64,000 bases of DNA from JAAURB01 sp049647265 (GCA_049647265.1 JBARXJ010000071.1:1-64000); one strand, 5' to 3'. Shown: positions 1 through 9,352, counted from the stretch's first letter. Numbers and translations: made by a program. The notes: generated by a model from the letters alone, not told the origin.

Positions 1-1246
1 TTAATTCGTAGCTTCCCCCTAACCCATTCCAAGTGTGAGTTGCTGTGCCTGTATCGCCGTTGCTGCCAACTCTGAGGAATTCTCCACCTGAGGCATAATC
101 ACCCGACTCTAAATTATAGTTGTCTAAGATTAAGTCTTCGGCTTCGATGCGAATGGGGTCTGAGTTAGGTGTGGGTGTCGGTTCTGGTGTCGGTTCTGGA
201 ATAACAGCATTAGAAGATGTTAAAATCCGCAACGGTTCGACTGCTGAAGTATTCTCAAAAGTCACTTGTAAGATATTTTGATTTTCTCCTAAAATCTCTA
301 CAACATCGTTACTGGGTGCGCCTACATCTAAAGTGCCACCATTATTTAAAGGTTGAACAGAATAAGATAGAAATAAGTCATTTGTAGGATTAATAATTTG
401 AGGATCGCCCATGAAACCCACAATCGGTTGATCGAAAGTGATGGTTGCCGTTACAATCCTTTCAGTGCCTGGAGTGGGATTTTTAAAGAACAGAAAATGA
501 CTATCAACGGTTGTACCAGCAGATAGAAAGTCTAAGTTATTTAACTGATCCCAATCCTGAGGATTACTGAGGGTAATATCTCGAGAGAGGGTAACATCTT
601 GTTCTTCTTCAAAGATTTGCAGGAAACTATCTGAACTTCCCCAAGAATAAGCAATTTTTGTATTGGTTTGCCATAAATTTAATGGATCAACTTCTACAAT
701 ATCTCCTTCAAAATCGACAATAGCTTGTTCAATTTCTATTTCTTCTCCATCTAAAATAACGGTGGCATGATCGTTTTCAGTTTTAAGTTCATGCAGTTGA
801 TAGGGATCGAGAATTTTACCTCGAACTAAAGCAGAGAAAATCGCTCCTTCATCTCCGGGTGCTTCTTCTGTATTAATTTGAGCATCAACCCAATGTCCGG
901 TTTCTTCGAGTAAAATATCCGCGATCGCGCTTGTATGATTGCGATGTAAAACGGCATATTCTTCTGCTAAATAAATCTTATTTGTATTTTTAGAAAATGC
1001 TCCAGCGCCGCGATTAATATCAATACTTGAGCGAATTTCGACTTCTGGTAAATGGCTGAAATCTCCCGCTGCCCAAGCTTTACGTAAATATTCTACTTTT
1101 TCTGTATTAACATCTTCCTCGAATGCTGTGGCGATCACTTGAGAAAAATGTTGAGCGGTTGCTAAGTTTTTAAGTAATTTTTCTGCAACTTGAGCGGCTG
1201 AATCTAAGCTAACTTCTAATGAGCTAGGAACGTTGATAAATTTCAT
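1..1246 (-). CDS. Exported protein with EETGH-type N-terminal domain and CBM6-like tail (partial, 3' end beyond window)
   Basis: An open frame runs from an ATG at 1246 down to the window edge without a stop, so only the first 415 residues are visible. Residues about 95-150 carry an LLEETGHWVD motif followed by a GDEGAIFSALV block. This N-terminal domain recurs in large cyanobacterial exoproteins; it resembles a zinc-site arrangement but lacks the first His of HExxH, so enzymatic activity is not shown. The middle (about 170-345) looks beta-rich. A short Pro/Thr/Glu linker (PEPTPEPTPTPNS) leads to a segment starting IRIEAEDL and containing SGDYASGGEFLRVGSNGDTG, typical of CBM6/CBM35-like carbohydrate-binding modules. 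No Sec signal peptide is visible, which fits type I secretion (inference). What lies past the edge, for example RTX repeats, is unknown. Confidence 0.75.
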   Translation of the reverse strand, partial: MKFINVPSSLEVSLDSAAQVAEKLLKNLATAQHFSQVIATAFEEDVNTEKVEYLRKAWAAGDFSHLPEVEIRSSIDINRGAGAFSKNTNKIYLAEEYAVLHRNHTSAIADILLEETGHWVDAQINTEEAPGDEGAIFSALVRGKILDPYQLHELKTENDHATVILDGEEIEIEQAIVDFEGDIVEVDPLNLWQTNTKIAYSWGSSDSFLQIFEEEQDVTLSRDITLSNPQDWDQLNNLDFLSAGTTVDSHFLFFKNPTPGTERIVTATITFDQPIVGFMGDPQIINPTNDLFLSYSVQPLNNGGTLDVGAPSNDVVEILGENQNILQVTFENTSAVEPLRILTSSNAVIPEPTPEPTPTPNSDPIRIEAEDLILDNYNLESGDYASGGEFLRVGSNGDTGTATHTWNGLGGSYEL

Positions 1247-1739
1247 GTGATTTTATTAGGGTGTGTCAGGGGTGAATTACTAGAAACAGGGTGAGTTATT
1301 TCTAGGATTAATCAGTGATTTGACGGTCTGAAACAATCATTGCTTTTTTAAACTTGAAATAAAAGAATTGAGAATGTGTAATAGCAATATATTTGTTGCA
1401 GACAATATTGATAATGGTAGATGAGATAATATATCCGATTTATCGTACATTTATTGTAAAAACAGAAGCTCAAAGATTCGGTTGTTCATACATCTGTAAT
1501 CTGACGTATCTTCATTTACTAAGTTAACACTGAACCCTCGTAAATACACAGATATTTATGTAATGATTCTGTAAATATTAGCCCAATTCAAAGTGAAGCT
1601 TTTGTAAAGTCATAACAAACTATAGTAATATTGAAGACTTTAACAATTCAACAATGATCTCAATCACAACTTACCCTTGTTTGTATTCACTCACCCATAA
1701 TAAATGGGATATCGCAGCGGATAATATTGATAAAAAAAA
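1247..1739. other. Intergenic region, no gene seen
   Basis: Roughly 490 AT-rich bases between the start of the minus-strand exoprotein gene and the terminator of the next minus-strand gene. It must hold the exoprotein promoter, but I could not pick a convincing -35/-10 pair. No open frame with coding character and no repeat was recognised. Confidence 0.5.
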
Positions 1740-1773
1740 CGACAGGACTGTTAGATTGATTCGCTTCCTGTCG
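1733..1773 (-). terminator. Rho-independent terminator of the 1800-2216 gene
   Basis: Reading the minus strand after the stop codon at 1800, a perfect 8-bp inverted repeat CGACAGGA/TCCTGTCG with an 18-nt loop is followed directly by a run of eight T. This is a textbook intrinsic terminator and its direction matches the gene. Confidence 0.85.
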
Positions 1774-1799
1774 CGATGATTAATGTATAACTGAATCGA

Positions 1800-2216
1800 T
1801 TAAGAGGCTTTCTCGACCTTTGAGGCTTGCATATCTGCTTCGATAGCATCTAACGTTTTAATCACTAAACGCTGGGCTTCGAGTCGCCAACCCCATTTCT
1901 GAATTTGAAAAGCGGCGTAGAAACCAATCGCTGTAGCAATCAGATCAAAGGGTTGTTGAAAGGAGATGCCGAATAGTAAACCCAGTCCCCCAATTCCCCA
2001 GAATGGCAAAGCCACCGTTTGTCGGTTTTCCTCCACCAGCTTGGCAAAGAAGTTTTGAGGCATTTCAGTTTCAATTTGATTGCGAATGGCAAGTTGTTCA
2101 GGATAAGGCACTAGAAAGCCAAATTTACGGCGCATTTTCTCTATTTTACGGGCATCTGTACTGTATTCGGTTAACTGATCTTCTGCGATCGCAATCAATT
2201 GTTCAATTTTACTCAT
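1800..2216 (-). CDS. Small membrane-associated protein of unknown function
   Basis: A 138-residue protein whose function I do not recognise. The first 75 residues are charged and helical. Residues about 68-105 contain two short hydrophobic stretches (around FWGIGGLGLLFGISF and FDLIATAIGFYAAFQ), suggesting a membrane hairpin, and the last 30 residues are again charged and helical. There is no signal peptide. The gene stands alone, with a strong terminator just downstream and a HIP1 octamer inside its 5' end. Its composition matches its neighbours. It looks like one of the conserved cyanobacterial hypothetical families, but that is an impression without a search. Confidence 0.7.
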   Translation of the reverse strand: MSKIEQLIAIAEDQLTEYSTDARKIEKMRRKFGFLVPYPEQLAIRNQIETEMPQNFFAKLVEENRQTVALPFWGIGGLGLLFGISFQQPFDLIATAIGFYAAFQIQKWGWRLEAQRLVIKTLDAIEADMQASKVEKAS

Positions 2217-2713
2217 CGTTAATGATTAAATTTTGTATGATGAGTATTATCCCATTTTATTTACATCATCGTAAATCTTCAGATTGCTTCAACTCGTAGT
2301 TTTTAGTTTTTAGTTGTTAGTTGTTAATCGGCACGTTTTAATTTTAATCGTTATAACTCATAACTAATCAGCCATAACTCATTACTAATAACTAATAACT
2401 AGCAATTCAACTTCCTTATTTCCTCTATTTATTAGGTTTGTATCACCAGCCATAGGGCTATCAGCCTTAACCTTATTCCATCACTTCATCGTATTCATCA
2501 ACTTATGTTGCTTTTTATACCGTATACATTGATAAAAACTAGAATAAATACAGTTGTTACGCTTCTATAACTGGTTTAAGCTTGATTTAAGGATATTTTT
2601 AGGGCTAATAATCATTGAATCATATATTTTCCATTGAATCTATAAATAGATTAGTGAATTAAAATTGAGATCATCATTCAATTATATTGACCGCAATTCA
2701 AGCTTCGTTACGA
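2217..2713. other. Intergenic region with heptamer-type repeats
   Basis: About 500 bases between divergent genes. It contains the short tandem repeat described separately at 2296-2402 and otherwise AT-rich DNA. It must hold the promoters of both flanking genes; no clear pair was identified. Confidence 0.5.
2296..2402. repeat. Short tandem heptamer repeats in inverted arrangement
   Basis: Copies of TTAGTTT/TTAGTTG run from about 2296 to 2325, and the complementary units (TAACTAA, TAACTCA) run from about 2352 to 2402, so the two blocks can fold against each other. Heptameric STRR-like arrays are common between genes of filamentous cyanobacteria. A shorter block with the same unit lies at 16528-16557. 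Confidence 0.7.
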
Positions 2714-4837
2714 ATGGAAATAATGAAAGACTATATAGCATTCGCAGAAACTCCTAATTTGAGTAATTTAAATTCAGCAATTGTCGATATTTTTCAATCT
2801 CCTGTACAACTTGAGAAACTGATTAATAATGTACCTGGGGTAATTTATCAATTTCGCCTCGAACCTGATGGTAAAAGATCATTTCCGTACATTTCTCAGG
2901 GAGTAAAAGAGGTTTATGGTTTTGAACCCGAACAAGTTCAACAAAATCCAGAATTACTATTTAGTGTTGTTCATCCTGAAGATGATTATCCTTTAGAACA
3001 AAAAGTTATTGAGTCGGCTCAAACTCTACAACGCTGGCAATATGAATGGCGGATTATTTTGCCTTGCGGACAACAAAAATGGTTAAAAGGAACCTCTCAA
3101 CCCGAAAAACAATCCGATGGTGTAATTATGTGGAGTGGATATATTACAGATATCACTGAACGCAAACAAGCAGAGTCCGCTTTAGTTGAAAGTGAAGCTC
3201 AATTTCGCCGCTTAGTTGAAAATGCAAATGACCTGATTTGGAGTTCTGATCTTGATAGCACTCTTACCTATATTTCTCCTGTATTTGAACAGATGTTTGG
3301 TTATCCTGTTGGCGAGTGGCTGGGTCAATCTTTTTGTCCGTTAGTTCATTCTGATGATTTACCTAATTTGATGAAGTTTATTAATCAAGTGATAGAAACG
3401 GGTAAAAATGTAACGGGGATAGAGTTTCGTTATCTGAGAAAATCTGGAGAATGGCACTGGGTGATGTCGAATGTCTGGCCAGTCAAAGATAATCACGGGA
3501 ATGTTATCGGACTTCAGGGTATTCTACGGGATATTACGGAGCGTAAACAAGCTGAAGCTAGGCTACAGCAACAGCAATCTCAGATTAAATCAATTTTGGA
3601 TAATATTCCTCATATTGCATGGCTGAAAGATGAAGATAGCCGCTTTATTGCAGTGAATGAACCCTTTGCAGAAGCGTGTGGAGTGGTTTGTGAAGAGATT
3701 ATTGGTCAAACGGATTATCATCTTTGGCCGGTTGAATTAGCTGAAGCTTATCGTCAGGATGACTTCAATATAATGCAATCCTGTCAGCGTCAGCAAATTG
3801 AGGAAAAAATGGTTGATTCAACGGGAAATACTCACTGGATTGAAACTTATAAAACGCCTATTTTTGATGAGAATAAGCAAGTGATGGGGACAGCCGGAAT
3901 TGCTCAGGATATTACTGAACGTAAGAATCTAGAAATTAAACTCACTAAACAAACGAAGACATTAAAAAAGGCGCTAAAACAGTTAAAGCAGACTCAGGCT
4001 AAAGTGATTCAAACTGAAAAAATGTCGAGTTTAGGGAAGATGGTGGGGGGAATTGCTCACGAAATTAATAATCCGGTAAACTTTATTTCAGCTAATATTG
4101 TTCATGCAGAAGATTATATTCAAGATCTATTTAATTTAATTTATCTCTATCAAGAATATTATCCAGACCCGACAGAAGAGATTCAGGATCTGATTGAAGA
4201 GATTGATTTAGATTATCTTAAAGACGATTTTCAACAGCTTATAGAGTCGATGAAAGTAGGGAGTCAGCGGATTCAAAATATTGTGTTATCTTTACGCAAT
4301 TTCTCCCGGTTGGATGAAGCAGAATTAAAAGAAGTTGATTTACATCAAGGGATTGAGAATACGTTATTGATTTTAAATAATCGGCTACAAAAAGGCGAAA
4401 ATAGTCAAATTGAAATTATTAAAGAATATAATAGCTTGCCTAGGGTTTACTGTTATCCAGGAAAACTCAATCAAGTGTTTCTTAATTTATTAGAAAATGC
4501 AATTGATGCACTACGTGCAAGCACAGGCTCCCTCAAGGCTAAAAAAACAGAAGATAAGCAAATTCGGATTCAAACATCTCTGATTAATTCAGATTGGGTT
4601 GCGATTTATATTCGCGATAATGGAGTCGGAATTCCGGATAAAATCAAAGATAAAATATTCGATCCGTTTTTTACAACTAAACCTGTGGGTCAAGGGACGG
4701 GTATTGGATTATCAAATAGTTATCATATTATTACAGAACTTCATAAAGGTCAAATTGAATATGATTCTACTGTGGAAGAAGGGACAGAATTTATCATTAA
4801 AATTCCCATTACATCATCTCCATGTTATGAATTATAA
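2714..4837 (+). CDS. PAS-domain sensor histidine kinase
   Basis: A probably cytoplasmic sensor kinase of about 707 residues with no membrane segment. Three PAS/PAC units lie at about residues 40-160, 165-285 and 290-410 (numbered from a TTG at 2687), each ending in an ITERK-type PAC motif. A coiled coil leads into the dimerisation/phosphoacceptor helix with GIAHEINNP (His about 458). The ATPase domain follows, with an N box (NLLENAIDAL), a G1 box (DNGVGIP) and FDPFFTTKPVGQGTGIGLS. No receiver domain is attached and no response regulator is adjacent, so the partner is elsewhere. The kinase core closely resembles that of the HAMP kinase at 43520. Start: ATG 2714, with ATG 2723 and TTG 2687 as alternatives; none has a Shine-Dalgarno sequence. 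The input signal is unknown. Confidence 0.9.
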   Translation: MEIMKDYIAFAETPNLSNLNSAIVDIFQSPVQLEKLINNVPGVIYQFRLEPDGKRSFPYISQGVKEVYGFEPEQVQQNPELLFSVVHPEDDYPLEQKVIESAQTLQRWQYEWRIILPCGQQKWLKGTSQPEKQSDGVIMWSGYITDITERKQAESALVESEAQFRRLVENANDLIWSSDLDSTLTYISPVFEQMFGYPVGEWLGQSFCPLVHSDDLPNLMKFINQVIETGKNVTGIEFRYLRKSGEWHWVMSNVWPVKDNHGNVIGLQGILRDITERKQAEARLQQQQSQIKSILDNIPHIAWLKDEDSRFIAVNEPFAEACGVVCEEIIGQTDYHLWPVELAEAYRQDDFNIMQSCQRQQIEEKMVDSTGNTHWIETYKTPIFDENKQVMGTAGIAQDITERKNLEIKLTKQTKTLKKALKQLKQTQAKVIQTEKMSSLGKMVGGIAHEINNPVNFISANIVHAEDYIQDLFNLIYLYQEYYPDPTEEIQDLIEEIDLDYLKDDFQQLIESMKVGSQRIQNIVLSLRNFSRLDEAELKEVDLHQGIENTLLILNNRLQKGENSQIEIIKEYNSLPRVYCYPGKLNQVFLNLLENAIDALRASTGSLKAKKTEDKQIRIQTSLINSDWVAIYIRDNGVGIPDKIKDKIFDPFFTTKPVGQGTGIGLSNSYHIITELHKGQIEYDSTVEEGTEFIIKIPITSSPCYEL

Positions 4838-4846
4838 TTGATTTAT

Positions 4847-6169
4847 TTATGATTTTTGAGCTAATATTACATAGTCATCTAATTTGTAATTTAAGTTATA
4901 TTTAAGTCCTAAATATTTATTAGCTAGCTGACTCATTTTTAATTGAGGCGGCAAATAATCATCGGCAAATTTAGCAAATTCACGACCTTTCATTGCACCT
5001 CTTTGATTTGTTGAAGATAAATATTTATACCAAACTAATTTTAATCCCATTGCAGCGAGTAAGTTATCAATAATTTCTGATTCTTGATCTGAATGTTCAC
5101 AAGGATTTAAATTGTAGGCTTGGAAGAGTTTTTTATCCTGAATAATCAATAAAACAAAGCCGTCTGATTTTAGACTTTTTAAAAATACTTGATTAAATAT
5201 AATATTAAACTTACTTCGAGTTTGAAGATCGTAAAACAGACAATGAGAAATAACAACAAAGTCAAAGAACTGATGGGGAATTTTTTTAAAGTTTTCCGGG
5301 TTATTAAAGAAGTCTTGAGTATCAAAGCGAAAATAGATATTACTGGGATTTTGTTTTTGTTCGATATATCTACGCCAAAACTGTAAGCCTCGATATTGAA
5401 ATTTATCTTGTTTTTCTAAGGAATAATACGAAATTTGCGTCGTGGGTAAATCAATGCGTTTTTGAAGTGTTTCTAAGAATAAATCTAAGCCATAAGCAAC
5501 AGTACTGGGGCCAGCCGCAATATCTAAAATATTAAGATGAGTGGGTAATTGTCCAGATTGATAAATTAGAAACCAGGCTAAATAAGCACAATAAATATGT
5601 TCCAAGAAATAGCGCATTAAATAAATATGAGGACTTAATTCAAAGCTGTAACTCGGATCTTGCCCAGATTTTAATTTATTCAGATCTTGAACGGCATCAT
5701 TAAGTAACGTTTTAAAATTAGATTTTTTACAATATTGATTGAGTTCTGTTTGAATAAAATCTGCTAAATGGGTTTCTATTTCATCAAAAACTATTGGGTC
5801 AATTCCTGTACATTGCAACATCGAAGCATTGTGTTTAATGATATTAAAATCTTGAATAATATTTTGAATTACTTTTGAATCTGGCAATAAAATAGAGTCA
5901 TCACCTAAGAAATCTGAGGGGATATTTAACGTATTAGATTTTAAATCAATTGTTTCAACTTTTTTATTCAGATTTTGAATACTTTTATCTTGTTGTTCTA
6001 ATGTCAGTTTTAGACTTAAATAATCTCGATATAAATGTTGCTGCCAAGATAGGCTAATTCCGTGATTTTTAAGTTGTCTCAATAGTTTTGTAGCTTGTCT
6101 GCGATCGCCTTTTTTCATTGCCGCAGAAAACTGATAAGATAGCCATCCTTTTTTGAGTAAATTAATCAT
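4847..6169 (-). CDS. Class I methyltransferase-like protein of unknown function
   Basis: About 440 residues. The C-terminal half carries a glycine-type SAM-binding motif (LDIAAGPSTVAYG), then an acidic strand region and DFVVISHCLFYD, consistent with a Rossmann-fold methyltransferase. The N-terminal 200 residues are helical and unfamiliar. The substrate is not recognisable. The general layout (a helical domain, then a loosely conserved methyltransferase fold) recalls Rsm22-like proteins, but this is only an impression. I chose ATG 6169 because it overlaps the stop of the upstream radical SAM gene as ATGATTAA, a translational-coupling junction; an upstream ATG at 6211 would overlap by 50 bases. 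The 3' end faces the histidine kinase gene tail to tail, with only 9 bases between stops. Confidence 0.7.
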   Translation of the reverse strand: MINLLKKGWLSYQFSAAMKKGDRRQATKLLRQLKNHGISLSWQQHLYRDYLSLKLTLEQQDKSIQNLNKKVETIDLKSNTLNIPSDFLGDDSILLPDSKVIQNIIQDFNIIKHNASMLQCTGIDPIVFDEIETHLADFIQTELNQYCKKSNFKTLLNDAVQDLNKLKSGQDPSYSFELSPHIYLMRYFLEHIYCAYLAWFLIYQSGQLPTHLNILDIAAGPSTVAYGLDLFLETLQKRIDLPTTQISYYSLEKQDKFQYRGLQFWRRYIEQKQNPSNIYFRFDTQDFFNNPENFKKIPHQFFDFVVISHCLFYDLQTRSKFNIIFNQVFLKSLKSDGFVLLIIQDKKLFQAYNLNPCEHSDQESEIIDNLLAAMGLKLVWYKYLSSTNQRGAMKGREFAKFADDYLPPQLKMSQLANKYLGLKYNLNYKLDDYVILAQKS

Positions 6170-7082
6170 AACTAAACCCTGGTTTTCCTTCAATAATTTC
6201 GACATCACCAAGCATTGCTTCTAAACTTTGCTTGAAATTTAAATACTGAGATTCTTCATTGTCATACCACCAACTATATTTTTGCTGTAATGCGATGGCT
6301 TCTTTCCGAGTACTTGCAGTTAAAGATTGTTTTTTATGTTGATGAAACCCTTGAATAACGACTCTATCTGCAATTTCTAATTGAAAGATAAACTTTGCTG
6401 CATCTTCTGGAAAAATGGGTAATAAGGGTGTGACTGTTATCGTGAAATAAACTTGACTTTCAGCATTAAAAGGAAGATTATATTTTAGTTTTCCCATTGC
6501 ATTAAATCTAGATTTAATACTGGGTGACTGGGGTTCAAAATCTCTTTTTACCCGTTCACTGCCGGTGGGAATACTCATGTTAATTCGTAACTGTTTAAAT
6601 TGCTGCAATAGATCTAAATCCCTAACAATCATCGGGCTTCTGGTTTGAATGACTAATTGCGGTTGATATTCAACTAAAACCGCGAGTAATTGCCGAGTAA
6701 TTTGTTCTTTTGATTCTATCGGTTGATAAGGATCAGTCACACTACTCATATAAATTTTAGGAGATTGATCTGGATATTTTTTATGCCATCGTTTTAACTC
6801 TTTTTCTAATAGTTCAACGGCATTTTGTTTGACAATCACCCAATTCCCCCAATCTTGTCGCATTTTGGAATTCGGACTAAAGGCGGCAGCATAACAATAA
6901 CTACAGCCATATTGACATCCTCGATAAGGATTGAGGGTAAAATCATACCCTTGAATAAACCCCGTTGCTTTGGTTAATAAACCTTTAGAGGGGCGGTTAT
7001 AAATATTAGTCTTGCCAAACTTCTCTCGAAGTCTGACCGTAATGGGATGAACTGAATAGCCTTCATATTGCGGTGAAGTCAT
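6162..7082 (-). CDS. SPL-family radical SAM protein
   Basis: A 306-residue radical SAM protein of the spore-photoproduct-lyase-like family found in many non-sporulating bacteria. The cluster motif is C56-x3-C60-x2-C63 (GCQYGCSYCYA), preceded by the family-typical NPYRGC turn. SVTDPYQP and an IQTRSP strand follow, as in this family. It should bind a 4Fe-4S cluster and cleave SAM; the substrate is unknown. I start at ATG 7082 (MTSPQYEG) because the extra 17 residues from ATG 7133 do not look like family sequence. The stop overlaps the start of the methyltransferase-like gene, so the two are translated together and probably act together (inference). Confidence 0.85.
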   Translation of the reverse strand: MTSPQYEGYSVHPITVRLREKFGKTNIYNRPSKGLLTKATGFIQGYDFTLNPYRGCQYGCSYCYAAAFSPNSKMRQDWGNWVIVKQNAVELLEKELKRWHKKYPDQSPKIYMSSVTDPYQPIESKEQITRQLLAVLVEYQPQLVIQTRSPMIVRDLDLLQQFKQLRINMSIPTGSERVKRDFEPQSPSIKSRFNAMGKLKYNLPFNAESQVYFTITVTPLLPIFPEDAAKFIFQLEIADRVVIQGFHQHKKQSLTASTRKEAIALQQKYSWWYDNEESQYLNFKQSLEAMLGDVEIIEGKPGFSYD

Positions 7083-7181
7083 CAAAAGTTTTTTAATTTC
7101 AAACCATAGGTAAAAAGCCTCAACATTTATCAAAATCTTGAGACGCTCACCTCATTTACTATTCCCTTTTGCCGCAATTTT

Positions 7182-8270
7182 CTATACAATCTGAATTGAG
7201 TCAGGAGATCGGACTAAATGGTTTAACGTCGCTTCCATTAAACCTGTGGTTTGTCCTGAAACCGTAAATACCAAGGCTTCCCGATATACCCGTTGAGCGC
7301 TATGATCAATTAAATTAGCCGCACCACTCGATACCGTGACTCCAGCATGGGCGCAACGTACCGCTAACTCAATCGCCCAACCTCGGAGTTGATACTTTTG
7401 CGCTAAGGTAAGATGAGGATTATCAATCGCTTGTAAAATCTGATAGCGACATTGATTGAGTTCAGCCGAAAAAGCATTAATCGCAGTTTGAATAAATTCA
7501 AATCCTTTCTTTTCGTATGCCGCTTCTAACACATCAATCCCAGCTTGAACACATCCTAACGCAAAAAAACTGGCTTTCAATGGATTATGGCGATCGCGCT
7601 GTTCTATCCAACCGACAGGTTTAATAAACACCACCTGTTTTTCCGGTAAAAACCATTGCGTAAACGTCACAGATACCGTATTCGTTGCCGTCATTGCAGA
7701 CAACGACATCGGTAAACTCACCTCAACTTTACCTTCAGACTGCTGAGTCGTTTGTAAAGGTAACAGTCCAAATACAGCCTTGCCATCCGGTAAACTTGCC
7801 GCCCCGATAAATTGATCGAAAATATCCCATCCCGTCACCCAAGGCACTAAACCATTGAGAAGATAACCCCCTTCAATTTCCGTCGCCGTCAGAGTCGGGT
7901 TTCCTTGTCGTCTGAGTTGAGAAAAACCTATCCCCAGTTTGACTTTTCCACAACTCATTAACGGTAAATAGGCTTGCTGTAAAGCTGTATTTGAACTTTG
8001 GCTCAGCATTGCACTTGCGCTTTGATGTTGAGTCTGCAAAAATGCTAATGTTCCAGAATATCGTGCAATTAATTCTTGAAATTGACTAAAGGTTCGAGAG
8101 TTAACCGCTAAGCCCCCTAAGTTTTGTGGAATTCTTAATCCTAATACGCCTAAATTCCCCAATCCTTCAACCGCTTGTCGCAATAACTTCGGTGTATAAT
8201 CAATCTCGTTCGCGATTGGAACAACGTCAGTTTTGAGATAGGTGGCGGTTTCCTCAAATAGATGTGACAC
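7182..8270 (-). CDS. Acyl-CoA dehydrogenase-family flavoprotein lacking the usual catalytic Glu
   Basis: A 362-residue member of the acyl-CoA dehydrogenase fold: a helical N-terminal domain with LGVLGLRIPQNLGGL, a middle beta domain with GYLLNGLVPWVTG, and a C-terminal helical bundle. Full dehydrogenases have an EGT-type motif near the C-terminus that supplies the catalytic Glu. Here the matching stretch reads REALVFTVSGQTTGLMEA, with no Glu at that place, so a classical dehydrogenase reaction is doubtful. Related flavin monooxygenases (DszC, SfnB) also lack that Glu. The gene is divergent from a sulfurtransferase with 41 bases between starts, which hints at sulfur-related metabolism (inference only). 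Confidence 0.8.
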   Translation of the reverse strand: MSHLFEETATYLKTDVVPIANEIDYTPKLLRQAVEGLGNLGVLGLRIPQNLGGLAVNSRTFSQFQELIARYSGTLAFLQTQHQSASAMLSQSSNTALQQAYLPLMSCGKVKLGIGFSQLRRQGNPTLTATEIEGGYLLNGLVPWVTGWDIFDQFIGAASLPDGKAVFGLLPLQTTQQSEGKVEVSLPMSLSAMTATNTVSVTFTQWFLPEKQVVFIKPVGWIEQRDRHNPLKASFFALGCVQAGIDVLEAAYEKKGFEFIQTAINAFSAELNQCRYQILQAIDNPHLTLAQKYQLRGWAIELAVRCAHAGVTVSSGAANLIDHSAQRVYREALVFTVSGQTTGLMEATLNHLVRSPDSIQIV

Positions 8271-8311
8271 AATATTAACTCAACTCTAAAGATGAGTTTA
8301 ACGCAATTTTC

Positions 8312-9130
8312 ATGAATCAGACGGCTCCTGTTATTTCTCCGCAGTATTTAGCTGAACATCTTAATGATGGCGATATTGTTATCGTTGACTGTCGCTTTGC
8401 CTTGGCTAACCCTCAACAGGGACAACAACAATATCAACAGAGTCATATTCCGGGGGCATTTTATCTCGATTTAAATCAAGATTTATCCAGTCCAGTTAAA
8501 GAACATGGCGGTCGTCATCCCTTGCCCGATGTTAATATATTGGCAGCAAAATTAGAAAAAATAGGAGTCAATTTCGGCGAAACGCTTGTGGTGGCTTATG
8601 ATGACTCTCGGTTTGCTTTTGCCTCCCGCTTGTGGTGGTTGTTGCGTTATTTCGGGCATGAGAAAGTGACGTTACTCGATGGCGGGTTTTCTACTTGGCA
8701 AGCCGCAGGATATCCCGTTACCGCAGATATTCCTATTGCAAAACCCGGTCAATTTACCCCTAAATTGCATCCAGAAATGGTGGTAGACATCGATTCAGTC
8801 AAAGCTCGTAAAGATTTAGATAATACTATTGTAATAGATTCTCGCGAACGCGATCGCTATCTCGGTAAACATGAACCCATTGACCCCGTTGCCGGCCACA
8901 TTCCGGGGGCGGTAAATTTACCTTGGAAAGAGGTTTCAGATGAAGCGGGAAACGTTAAACAAACAGAACAGTTATCCCGTTGGTCTGAATATAATCAGGC
9001 TGATGAAATAATTGTCTATTGTGGGTCTGGAGTAACGGCTTGTGTGAATTTATGGTCGATGGAATTAGCCGGAGTTAAAACCGGAAAATTATATGCCGGG
9101 AGTTGGAGTGATTGGTGTTCTTATTTATAG
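8312..9130 (+). CDS. sseA: Two-domain rhodanese-type sulfurtransferase (SseA-like)
   Basis: A 272-residue protein with two rhodanese domains: an inactive N-terminal one (about 8-130) and a catalytic C-terminal one (about 155-270). The active-site loop is YCGSGVTAC with Cys237. The CG[S/A]G form of the loop is typical of 3-mercaptopyruvate sulfurtransferases, whereas thiosulfate sulfurtransferases usually have CRxGVT. It should transfer sulfane sulfur from 3-mercaptopyruvate to a thiol or cyanide acceptor in the cytoplasm. The ATG start lies 41 bases from the divergent flavoprotein start, so both promoters are packed in one short region. Confidence 0.88.
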   Translation: MNQTAPVISPQYLAEHLNDGDIVIVDCRFALANPQQGQQQYQQSHIPGAFYLDLNQDLSSPVKEHGGRHPLPDVNILAAKLEKIGVNFGETLVVAYDDSRFAFASRLWWLLRYFGHEKVTLLDGGFSTWQAAGYPVTADIPIAKPGQFTPKLHPEMVVDIDSVKARKDLDNTIVIDSRERDRYLGKHEPIDPVAGHIPGAVNLPWKEVSDEAGNVKQTEQLSRWSEYNQADEIIVYCGSGVTACVNLWSMELAGVKTGKLYAGSWSDWCSYL

Positions 9131-9322
9131 GAAATAGGCAATCTTGCTATAGGCAATACAGTCTGCTGCTATATCATCAGTTAAAGATATGTCTCCTGCT
9201 GTGTATTGAATAACTTTTGCTTAACTTCAAAAAGGTAAAACATTTAAAATCAATATAATTGTCAAAGTTTAGTGACATTGTAACGAAATATTACAGGCAG
9301 TTTTTCAACGAATTTATAGGGG

Positions 9323-9352
9323 TTGACAGCTCACCGGTGAATCTTGTAGAAT
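9323..9352 (+). promoter_or_regulatory. Possible sigma-70-type promoter
   Basis: TTGACA at 9323-9328 and TAGAAT at 9347-9352, spaced by 18 bases. The -35 is perfect. It lies about 500 bases upstream of the exoprotein start, so it would give a long leader or a separate small RNA. Confidence 0.4.

Noticed and set aside
2003..2299. 98-codon plus-strand frame opposite the small membrane protein gene
   Set aside because: It is antisense to a gene with a clear terminator and has no recognisable content of its own.
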